Source of the DNA: Acidobacteriota bacterium
GTDB lineage: Bacteria > Acidobacteriota > Vicinamibacteria > Vicinamibacterales > CAVVIG01
Direction of reading: 5' to 3'
Assembly (NCBI GenBank): GCA_020850715.1
Contig: JADZED010000075.1
Coordinates: 1 to 64,000, forward strand
DNA: 64,000 nucleotides
Of the stretch, positions 1 through 6,811 are shown one piece after another; the stretch's first letter is position 1, and every line of letters starts with the position of its first letter. The notes beneath the pieces were generated by a model. The model saw only the letters and a program-made list of their open reading frames with translations. It was not told where the DNA came from and made no database searches. Position numbers and translations under genes: made by a program.

Positions 1-2
1 CC

Positions 3-125
3 GCGATCGAGGATTACTTGAAGCATTACAACGAAGCACCACGGCGATTCGTCTGGACGAAGGACGCTGACATGATTCTCGACAAAATCGCCAGATGTCC
101 TAAACCGTTAACCGCACGAGACTAG
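3..125 (+). pseudogene. IS630-family transposase, C-terminal end (partial)
   Basis: An open frame enters from the left edge and ends in TAG at 123-125, giving 40 residues. They include a Y-N-E-x-P-R-x-F-V-W-T-K segment followed by A-D-x-I-L-x-K-I-A-R. This is the usual C-terminal tail of IS630/Tc1-mariner-type DDE transposases. There is no start codon because the rest lies outside the window, so I cannot tell whether the element is intact. The segment is visibly less GC-rich than its neighbours, as expected for acquired DNA. Its last 18 bases overlap the end of the opposite-strand thpR. Confidence 0.7.
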
Positions 126-707
126 AGGGTCGCGGCGCATGCCCGCCAGCGGCGTACGCAGCACCGGCTCATAGACTCGGCCGCCGGCCGACGGACGGCT
201 GTCAAAGAGCACGACGCCATCGACCACGACCTCGATCGCATCTCCCGACAGCGAGGACTCCGCCACGCGCCGCGCGTCGGCGCCGTGCGACGCCTTCCAG
301 CGCCCCAGGGTGACGTGCGGGTGATAGCGGCGCTCCTCGAGCGCGATGCCGGCGGCGGCGAGCCGGGCGGCGACACTCCGCTGCAGGAAGACGACCTCGC
401 CGGCGCCATCGCCGACGCCGACCCAGAGCACGCGAGGCGCACCGCGCGCCGGATAGACGCCCAGCCCGGCGAACGCGAGGACAAACGGGTCAACCGGCAG
501 CGCCGGCGCGCAGGCGTGCACGATCGCGCCCGTTCTCGCCTCGTCGGCCTGGCCGATGAACGCCAGGGTGATGTGCATCTGGTCCGGCCGCGTCCAGCGC
601 AGACGGCTCCCGGCGCCCCTTGCGCAGCTCGAGGCCACCCGCTTCTGCAGCGCCGCCAGGGCGCCGCGCGCCGGCCCTGGCAGTTCGATCGCCGCGAACA
701 GCCGCAT
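108..707 (-). CDS. thpR: RNA 2',3'-cyclic phosphodiesterase (ThpR/LigT family)
   Basis: 199 aa. The family is defined by two H-x-T motifs forming the 2H phosphoesterase active site. Both are present: H45-I-T47 (MHITLAF) and H131-V-T133 (PHVTLGR). It hydrolyses 2',3'-cyclic phosphate ends of RNA and was first named a 2'-5' RNA ligase; the physiological role is unsettled. It is the last gene of the TPR-RDD-pgpA-cinA-thpR operon, with ATG at 707 one base after the cinA stop. The family core should finish near VYEPVLRTPL. The following dozen residues run into the end of the transposase remnant, so the native C-terminus may have been altered by the insertion. Family assignment is firm; the native stop is uncertain. 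Confidence 0.9.
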   Translation of the reverse strand: MRLFAAIELPGPARGALAALQKRVASSCARGAGSRLRWTRPDQMHITLAFIGQADEARTGAIVHACAPALPVDPFVLAFAGLGVYPARGAPRVLWVGVGDGAGEVVFLQRSVAARLAAAGIALEERRYHPHVTLGRWKASHGADARRVAESSLSGDAIEVVVDGVVLFDSRPSAGGRVYEPVLRTPLAGMRRDPLVSCG

Positions 708-708
708 G

Positions 709-1983
709 CTAGCGGCGCTCGGTCCACTCGTGGACGTCCTCGCCGAGCACCAGGAGCCGCACGAGGTTCAGCGCCGCCTGCGACGCCTGGACCTTCACCA
801 TCTCCCGCTCACCCACGAACTGGAACGTCCGCACACGTTCGGCCGTACCGATGACCGCGCAGATGCAGACCGTACCAACCGGCTTCTCCGCACTCCCCCC
901 TCCAGGACCCGCAATGCCGGTCACGCCGACACCGATGCTGGTGCGCGCGCGCGAACGGATGCCGGTGGCCATCGCGACGGCGACCGGTTCGCTGACCGCG
1001 CCGTGCCGCTCGATCAGCTCGGACGGCACCCCGAGCATGTCGACTTTCGCCGCATTGCTGTAGCACACCACCCCGCGGTCGACGTACGCTGAGCTGCCCG
1101 GCACATCGGTGAGGCGCGAGGCGAGCAGTCCGCCGGTGCACGACTCGGCGACCGCGATGGTGAGGCCGCGCTCGCGCAGCAGGGCGCCGACCACCGTCTC
1201 CAGGTTCCGATCGTCGGTGCTGAAGATCGACGCGCCGAAGATCGCCTGGAGCTCGCCGACCGCCGCATCGAGCGCCGCGTGCGCCGAGGCGGCGTCGCCC
1301 GTCCGCACGGCCAGGTGCAGTTCGGTCTGTCCCTTCACGGCAAGGATGGTCGTGCGGATCGGGCTCGGCCGCGAGGCCCATCGGATGAACAGCGGCTCGG
1401 CGCGCCCGTCGACTTCCGACTCGGCGAGGCCGGTGAGCCGCACGACACGGCGGAACAGGCGGCCATCGGCGTCCGGCGCAAGGCGGTCGCGAACGACGGC
1501 GTCGAGCATCGGCCTCATCTCGCGCGGCGGTCCGGGCAGCAGTACGATGATCCGCGTTCCGCTGCGCAGCCACAGGCCGGGCGCCGTACCGCCGGGATTG
1601 TCGAGCAGCGCCGCTCCGCGCGGCACCATCGCCTGGCGGCGGTTGTTTGCGGGCATCGGGCGGCCGCGCCGCTCGAACCGCTGTCGGATGCGTTCGAGCA
1701 CGCCCTCGTCGACGTCGAACGGCAGTTGCAGCACGCGCGCGACGGCATCCCGCGTCAGATCGTCCGAGGTCGGACCAAGCCCCCCGGTCGCGACGATGAG
1801 ATCGGCCCATTCGAGCGCCCAGGAGAATGCGCGCGCCAGATCGTCCAGATCGTCGCCGACGACGGCCTTGAGCCGCACGTCGTAGCCGATCTCGTTGAGC
1901 CGCCCGGTGGCAAACAGCGAGTTGGTGTCGATGCGCTCCGGCGTCAGCATCTCGCTGCCAATGGCAAGAAGACAGGCCTTCAT
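709..1983 (-). CDS. cinA: CinA-like nicotinamide-nucleotide amidase
   Basis: 424 aa from the ATG at 1983, close to the family length of about 415; an upstream in-frame extension has no family similarity. The N-terminal half (about 1-170) is a MoaB/Mog-like domain starting MKACLLAIGSEML, with the T-G-G-L-G-P-T-x-D-D motif. The C-terminal domain (about 260-420) has A-V-A-E-S-C-T-G-G-L and G-I-A-G-P-G-G typical of PncC amidases, which deamidate NMN for pyridine nucleotide salvage; the N-terminal half in homologues is an ADP-ribose pyrophosphatase. The gene lies 20 bases after pgpA and one base before thpR, so all three are probably one transcript. Confidence 0.93.
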   Translation of the reverse strand: MKACLLAIGSEMLTPERIDTNSLFATGRLNEIGYDVRLKAVVGDDLDDLARAFSWALEWADLIVATGGLGPTSDDLTRDAVARVLQLPFDVDEGVLERIRQRFERRGRPMPANNRRQAMVPRGAALLDNPGGTAPGLWLRSGTRIIVLLPGPPREMRPMLDAVVRDRLAPDADGRLFRRVVRLTGLAESEVDGRAEPLFIRWASRPSPIRTTILAVKGQTELHLAVRTGDAASAHAALDAAVGELQAIFGASIFSTDDRNLETVVGALLRERGLTIAVAESCTGGLLASRLTDVPGSSAYVDRGVVCYSNAAKVDMLGVPSELIERHGAVSEPVAVAMATGIRSRARTSIGVGVTGIAGPGGGSAEKPVGTVCICAVIGTAERVRTFQFVGEREMVKVQASQAALNLVRLLVLGEDVHEWTERR

Positions 1984-2003
1984 CTGGACGTGCCGCGGCC
2001 CCG

Positions 2004-2462
2004 CTAGCCCGGATACCCGGAGATCGCGAGCGCGGCCCTCAGCGCCAGATTCGCGTACACGCCCGCCATCGCATCGTCGGCCATGATCCCGACGCCGCCG
2101 TGCAGCCGCTCCATGCGATCGGCCGGGTACGGTTTCGCGATGTCGAACAGGCGGAACGCGACAAAGGCGGCGCCCCCGCCGACCCAGCCGGCTGGATTCA
2201 TGAACAGCGTCACCAGCATGCCGAGGACCTCGTCGATGACGACGTGCCCGGGGTCGATACGGCCGCTGTCCCGTTCGGCCACGGTGCCGCACCAGGCGCC
2301 GAGCGCGAAGACGCCGGCGATTGCCGCCGCCTGCGCGCCGGGCGACTGCGGCAGCAGCCACCACAAGAGCAGACCTGCCGCGGATCCGAACGTGCCGGGC
2401 GCCACCGGCGCGTACCCGACGCCCAGCACCGTGGCGCAGGCGAGAGCGACCGATCGGATCAT
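2004..2462 (-). CDS. pgpA: Phosphatidylglycerophosphatase A
   Basis: 152 aa, membrane protein. PgpA removes phosphate from phosphatidylglycerophosphate to make phosphatidylglycerol in the inner membrane. The family signature A-P-G-T-F-G-S is near the N-terminus. The conserved acidic clusters follow: V-I-D-E-V-L-G-M in the middle and D-D-A-M-A-G near the end. I chose the ATG at 2462 because family members start just before the first transmembrane helix. A start further upstream at 2576 would overlap the RDD gene and add unrelated residues. It sits between the RDD protein and cinA in a tight operon; pgpA-cinA adjacency is seen in other bacteria. Confidence 0.9.
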   Translation of the reverse strand: MIRSVALACATVLGVGYAPVAPGTFGSAAGLLLWWLLPQSPGAQAAAIAGVFALGAWCGTVAERDSGRIDPGHVVIDEVLGMLVTLFMNPAGWVGGGAAFVAFRLFDIAKPYPADRMERLHGGVGIMADDAMAGVYANLALRAALAISGYPG

Positions 2463-2487
2463 GTACTGGTCGGGGCGGTTCGGCGCG

Positions 2488-3537
2488 TCAGGCCGAGGCA
2501 CGCACGACACGGGTGCCGGCACACCGGTCGTGCAGGCCGCGGCGGTCGCGGCTGAAGACCGCGGACGCGAAACCAAGCCCGCCGGGCACGGCGAGTGCGA
2601 TCCAGCAGAGCGTGCGGATCAGCGCCTGCGTGACGTCGAGCCCACTCTCTCCCTCGGCCGAGACGATCCTGATGCCGGCCGCCATCTTCCCGAGCGTCTG
2701 GCCGCCGGCCGTGAACGCCACCAGATAGCCGCCGTTCTGCGCGAACAGAAATGCGGCGAGCGGCACCTTCGGCACGATGGCCAGGTCGGCCGTCGTGAGC
2801 CCGCAGATCTGCATCGTGAAGTACACGACCGCCGCGTCGATGGCCGCGAGGATGGCGAGATCGATGGTGGCCGCGGCGACGCGCGCGCCAACACTTGCGG
2901 TGTCGACGTCCTGCGGCGGCGTCGCGCCGCCGGCCCGGGGGCGCTCCCCCGCGGCGCCGGAATGCGCCGCCGGCTCCGGCGCGAGCGGCAGCGCGAGCGG
3001 CACGCTGCGCACCGCCTCGGCGCGCAGGCGGGCGCTCTCGGGTGTCGGCCGGCGCACGGCCAGCGGCTGTCGCGGCGGCGACGGCCTGGAGATCAGCGGC
3101 GCATCGTCGTCGTCTCCCGCCGGGAAGAGTGGAAGGCGCGAGGACGCGGCACCAGGTGCACCGGGTCCGCCGTCTGCGCGAGGGGCGTTGAGTGCGTCAA
3201 GGGCACTCGGGGCGCCGGCGGCGGAACGGCCGGCAGCGCTGGCTGCGAGAGGTGAGGCGGCCGGGAGCCGGGTGGCGCGGAAATCGGCGGCAACGGGCGG
3301 CGCCGGCGCGAGCGCGCCATCGAAGTCGCCTGCCGTCCCGCGTGCGACCTCGTCGGCGCCGGCACGAGCGGTCCGGCCGACCAGTTCGAGATCGGCCAGA
3401 GGACCGGGTTCCCGGACGTCCTCACGGAGCGGAAGTTCGGGGAGCCCGGCAGATTGCGACAGCAGGAAGTCGTAGCCGCAGTTGCGACACCGCTCGACGT
3501 GCTCGAAGCCGAGATAGCCGCACTTGGGGCACTTCAC
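2488..3537 (-). CDS. Zinc-ribbon and RDD-domain membrane protein
   Basis: 349 aa from a GTG start at 3537 that overlaps the stop of the upstream gene (GTGA); an in-frame ATG at 3570 is the alternative. The N-terminus is a four-cysteine zinc ribbon (C3-x2-C6, C17-x2-C20). A long Pro/Ala-rich linker of about 170 residues follows. The C-terminal 130 residues are an RDD domain, with the opening V-G-A-R-V-A-A-A-x-I-D and the loop G-G-Q-T-L-G-K between hydrophobic helices. RDD proteins are inner-membrane proteins of mostly unknown role; some are cation antiporters. The ribbon suggests a cytosolic protein contact. No function can be assigned. Confidence 0.8.
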   Translation of the reverse strand: MKCPKCGYLGFEHVERCRNCGYDFLLSQSAGLPELPLREDVREPGPLADLELVGRTARAGADEVARGTAGDFDGALAPAPPVAADFRATRLPAASPLAASAAGRSAAGAPSALDALNAPRADGGPGAPGAASSRLPLFPAGDDDDAPLISRPSPPRQPLAVRRPTPESARLRAEAVRSVPLALPLAPEPAAHSGAAGERPRAGGATPPQDVDTASVGARVAAATIDLAILAAIDAAVVYFTMQICGLTTADLAIVPKVPLAAFLFAQNGGYLVAFTAGGQTLGKMAAGIRIVSAEGESGLDVTQALIRTLCWIALAVPGGLGFASAVFSRDRRGLHDRCAGTRVVRASA

Positions 3538-4376
3538 GGGATACGCCGCTCTTGGTCGGCCGTCGACCACTGGCGCACCGCGAGCAGTTCCCGCTGAATC
3601 GCGGCCCTCAACTGGTCGGCGTCGGTCTTCTGGGGATCGGTCGGCCGAACGGCCTCGAGCGCCGCCAGCGCATCGTACAGATGTCCGCTCGCGCTCAAGC
3701 TCCGCGCGCGCACCAGCGCCATCTCGCCGCGCCTCGGCAGCGGCAGACCGGGCTCCTGCGCGGCCATGTCCGCAACGGCCGGCCGGCGGCCGAGGCCGCC
3801 CAGCACGGGTATCGGCAGCCGCTCGGACGTCGTTCCGAAATAGATCGCGGCCCCGGCGAGCGCGAGAATCGCCGCGAGCGCGCCCGCGACGGCCAGCCCG
3901 GCGCCCGATGCGCGGCGACGCCCGGCGCCGGGCGCAGCACCACCCGGGAGCGGCTGGGGCTCAACCGCCCGATTGGGCCGCGGCGACATCGGCACCGGCC
4001 CGAGGCGGTCGATCCGATCGAGCAGGACGAAGGCCTCGTCCGACGGCGCGCCGGCGTCCAGCGCGGCCTGGATCAGACGCCGCGCCTCGGCCGTCTGGCC
4101 GCGATGGAAGGCGGTGATGCCGCTTTGAAGCATCTCCTCGGACTGCCGGAGCCGCTCGGCCATGGCGCTGCGCGCCCGTTCGATATAGGCGCGGGCCCGC
4201 GGGTGATGGCGGTCGAAGAAGAGCGCGCGCGTCCAGACGTTGATCGCCTGCTCGTGCCGGGCGGCGAAGTAGTGGTCGAGCCCTGTGAGCAGCAACTGCT
4301 CGATCCGGGCGTCGCGATCAGCATCCGACATGGCGTCATTCGCGCGTGAGCCGTCGGTACGAAGCGGATCGGACAT
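3534..4376 (-). CDS. TPR-like single-pass membrane protein, unknown function
   Basis: 280 aa. Residues 20-125 form paired helices of TPR type (L-D-H-Y-F-A-A-R-H-E-Q-A-I-N-V-W and F-H-R-G-Q-T-A-E-A-R-R-L). A single hydrophobic helix lies at about 159-181, followed by a short region with another helical pair. It is the first gene of the five-gene operon, 24 bases from a TATAAT box. Its stop overlaps the start of the zinc-ribbon/RDD gene, so the two are probably translated together and may act together at the membrane. A second ATG lies at 4331; I kept the longer form because it begins soon after the predicted transcription start. I do not recognise a named family. Confidence 0.7.
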   Translation of the reverse strand: MSDPLRTDGSRANDAMSDADRDARIEQLLLTGLDHYFAARHEQAINVWTRALFFDRHHPRARAYIERARSAMAERLRQSEEMLQSGITAFHRGQTAEARRLIQAALDAGAPSDEAFVLLDRIDRLGPVPMSPRPNRAVEPQPLPGGAAPGAGRRRASGAGLAVAGALAAILALAGAAIYFGTTSERLPIPVLGGLGRRPAVADMAAQEPGLPLPRRGEMALVRARSLSASGHLYDALAALEAVRPTDPQKTDADQLRAAIQRELLAVRQWSTADQERRIP

Positions 4377-4399
4377 GAGGCTGTACGGTACGGGAGCGG

Positions 4400-4428
4400 A
4401 TTATAGCATCGCCGCCGGCGCTGTACAA
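4400..4428 (-). promoter_or_regulatory. Sigma-70-type promoter of the TPR-RDD-pgpA-cinA-thpR operon
   Basis: On the minus strand a TTGTAC -35 box (4428-4423) and a perfect TATAAT -10 box (4405-4400) are separated by 17 bases. Transcription would begin near 4393, some 17 bases before the ATG at 4376. The 71-base region is shared with the divergent ftcD gene, whose own promoter is less clear (a TAGAAT-like hexamer at about 4434). Confidence 0.7.
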
Positions 4429-4447
4429 GGACTAGAATTCCGGCTCG

Positions 4448-5350
4448 ATGATCGTCGAGGCGATTCCCAATGTCAGCGAAGGACGACGCCTCGACGTGGT
4501 CGCCTCGATGGCCGCCGCGCTGCGCGCCGCCGGCGTCCGCGTGCTCGATCACTCCGCCGACCCGTCGCATCACCGCGCGGTCTTCACGGCGGCCGGCGAA
4601 CCGGCCGCCGTGTCGCGCGCGATCCTCGCCCTGACTGCTGCGGCCGTCGCCGCGATCGACCTGCGCACGCACCGCGGCGTGCACCCGCGCATCGGCGCGG
4701 TCGACGTCGTCCCGCTCGTCCCGCTCGCCCGCGCCACGATGCAGGAGTGCGTGGCCCTGGCACGGACAATCGGAGCCGGCATCGCCTCGACCTTCGGCAT
4801 CCCGGTCTACCTGTACGAGGAGGCGTCGGCGCGGAAGTGGCGGACCCGGCTCGAGGACATCCGCCGCGGCCAGTTCGAAGGGCTGGCGGCAAAGATGGCG
4901 ACGCCGGGATGGGAGCCGGACTACGGCCCCGCGGCGCCGCATCCGACGGCCGGCGCGACTGCGGTCGGCGCCCGCATGCCGCTGGTCGCCTTCAATGTGA
5001 ACCTGGCGGCCGACCGGATCGATCTCGCGCGCCGGATTGCACGCGCGGTGCGCTTCAGCAGCGGCGGCCTTCCCGGCGTGAAGGCGATGGGCGTCCGTCT
5101 CGAGCACCTGGGCGTCGCCCAGGTGTCGATGAATCTGACCGATTTCGAGCAGACGTCGATCCGGCAGGCGTTCGACGCCGTCCGGACCGAGGCCGAGCGG
5201 CTGGGCGTCCCGGTGCTCGAGAGCGAGCTCGTCGGCCTGGTGCCCGAGGCGGCGCTCACCGCCGAGACGGCGCGGCACGTGCTGCTCCAGCGATTCAGCG
5301 CCGATCAGATTCTCGAGCGCCGGCTCGTCGAGGCGGGCCTGCTCGGCTGA
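4448..5350 (+). CDS. ftcD: Glutamate formimidoyltransferase
   Basis: 300 aa, the size of the formiminotransferase domain alone, with no fused cyclodeaminase. The start matches the family pattern (M-I-V-E-A-I-P-N-V-S-E-G-R). The conserved H-R-A-V-F-T, R-T-H-x-G-V-H-P-R-I-G-A-V-D and G-I-P-V-Y-L-Y-E-E-A segments follow in order. The enzyme moves the formimino group from formiminoglutamate to tetrahydrofolate, the last step of histidine breakdown, in the cytosol. No other hut gene is in the window, so here it stands alone between two minus-strand operons and may serve folate one-carbon supply. Confidence 0.93.
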   Translation: MIVEAIPNVSEGRRLDVVASMAAALRAAGVRVLDHSADPSHHRAVFTAAGEPAAVSRAILALTAAAVAAIDLRTHRGVHPRIGAVDVVPLVPLARATMQECVALARTIGAGIASTFGIPVYLYEEASARKWRTRLEDIRRGQFEGLAAKMATPGWEPDYGPAAPHPTAGATAVGARMPLVAFNVNLAADRIDLARRIARAVRFSSGGLPGVKAMGVRLEHLGVAQVSMNLTDFEQTSIRQAFDAVRTEAERLGVPVLESELVGLVPEAALTAETARHVLLQRFSADQILERRLVEAGLLG

Positions 5351-5352
5351 CG

Positions 5353-6744
5353 CTACACCGATTCTTCCTCGCCCTCGAGGCGCCGCGCGGGCGCGATGCC
5401 GAACGCCTTCATCTTGCGATACAGATTGCTGCGCTCGACGCCGAGCACTTCCGCCGTTCGCGACATGTTGCCCTGCTGCTCGGCGAGCGTCCGGAGGATC
5501 AGGGCGCGTTCGAAGCTGTCGCGCGCCTCGTGCAGCGTCGGTCGTCCGGCCGGCGCGGACGGCGGCCCCGGCCGGGCAAGTGCGCTCGCATCGAGGAAGG
5601 CCAGATCGGCGGCCAGGATGCGCTCCCCGGGCACCATGATCATCAGCCGCTCGATCACGTTCCGCAGCTCGCGCACGTTGCCGGGCCACGGGTAGCCGCG
5701 CAGCACCGCAATCGCCGCCGGCTCGAACGTCTTGATGCGCCGCCCGTACTCGCGGGCAAACTCGGCCATGAAGTGATCGGCCAGCATCGGGATGTCCTCC
5801 TGCCGCTCGCGCAGCGGCGGCACGAACACCGGGATCACGTTCAGCCGGAAATAGAGATCCTCGCGAAAGCGCCCGGCGCGAATCTCGGCCGGCAGCTCCT
5901 TGTTGGTGGCGGCCAGGACGCGGGTGTCGATCCGCAGCGGCGCATGGCCGCCGACCGCCTCGACGGTGTGCTCCTGGAGGACGCGCAGCACCTTCGCCTG
6001 CGTCTTCACGCTCATGTCGCCGATCTCGTCGAGGAAGATCGTCCCGCCGTCGGCCGTCTCGAACTTGCCGCGGCGGTCGGCGACCGCGCCGGTAAAGGCG
6101 CCGCGCACGTGCCCGAACAGCTCGCTCTCGATCAGCTCTTCGGGAATGGCGGCGCAGTTGACCTCGACGAACGGGCCGTTGCGCCGGCGGCTGAGCGCGT
6201 GTACCGTGCGGGCCACCAGGTCCTTGCCCGTGCCGTTCTCGCCGTAGATCAGCACGCGGCCGTTGGTCGGCGCCGCCATCGCGACCTGCTCGCGCAGCTG
6301 CCGCATCGCGTAGCTCTCGCCCACCATCGTCTGGCGCCGGTCGACGCGGGCCCGCAGGGCCCTGTTCTCCGCTTCGAGCCGGCGCTGGTTCAGCGCGTTG
6401 CGGATCACGAGGACGGTCTTCTCGATCGAGAGCGGCTTCTCGACGAAGTCGAAGGCGCCGAGCTTGATGGCGCGCACGGCCGACTCGATGTTGCCGTGGC
6501 CCGAGATGAGCACCACCTGCGCGTCGACCTGCCGCTCGCGCAGGCGGCTGAGCGTCGCGAGCCCGTCCATGCCGGGCAGCCAGACGTCGAGGACGATGAG
6601 GTCGATGCCGCCCCTGGTCATCCGGTCGAGGCACGCCTCGCCGCTCGCGACCGCCTCGACCGCGTAGCCCTCGTCGCGGAGCACGCCGCTCAGCGCCTGC
6701 CGCACGCCCGGCTCGTCGTCGACGATCAGAATGGTGGTCTTCAT
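5353..6744 (-). CDS. NtrC-family sigma-54-dependent response regulator (NtrX-like)
   Basis: 463 aa from the ATG at 6744 (the track frame also allows a TTG two codons upstream). Order: receiver domain with the phospho-acceptor Asp in L-I-V-L-D-V-W-L-P-G-M-D-G (about residue 54) and the K-P switch; AAA+ domain with Walker A G-E-N-G-T-G-K, the sigma-54 contact loop G-A-F-T-G-A and Walker B T-I-F-L-D-E-I-G-D; Fis-type helix-turn-helix at the C-terminus (R-T-A-E-V-L-G-V-E-R-S-N-L-Y-R-K). It should activate sigma-54 promoters when phosphorylated by the kinase encoded 67 bases upstream. Pairing and architecture resemble NtrY/NtrX; the true signal and targets are not visible. Confidence 0.92.
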   Translation of the reverse strand: MKTTILIVDDEPGVRQALSGVLRDEGYAVEAVASGEACLDRMTRGGIDLIVLDVWLPGMDGLATLSRLRERQVDAQVVLISGHGNIESAVRAIKLGAFDFVEKPLSIEKTVLVIRNALNQRRLEAENRALRARVDRRQTMVGESYAMRQLREQVAMAAPTNGRVLIYGENGTGKDLVARTVHALSRRRNGPFVEVNCAAIPEELIESELFGHVRGAFTGAVADRRGKFETADGGTIFLDEIGDMSVKTQAKVLRVLQEHTVEAVGGHAPLRIDTRVLAATNKELPAEIRAGRFREDLYFRLNVIPVFVPPLRERQEDIPMLADHFMAEFAREYGRRIKTFEPAAIAVLRGYPWPGNVRELRNVIERLMIMVPGERILAADLAFLDASALARPGPPSAPAGRPTLHEARDSFERALILRTLAEQQGNMSRTAEVLGVERSNLYRKMKAFGIAPARRLEGEEESV

Positions 6745-6811
6745 CGGCAACCCGCCGCGATCGGCCGGGGATCAGGCGCACGCTCGGGCGCCCGGCGGCG
6801 CGTGCCGCCGG

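Noticed and set aside
709..2364. Longer cinA reading frame up to 2364
   Set aside because: The added 127 residues are the pgpA gene in another frame; the family N-terminus starts at 1983.
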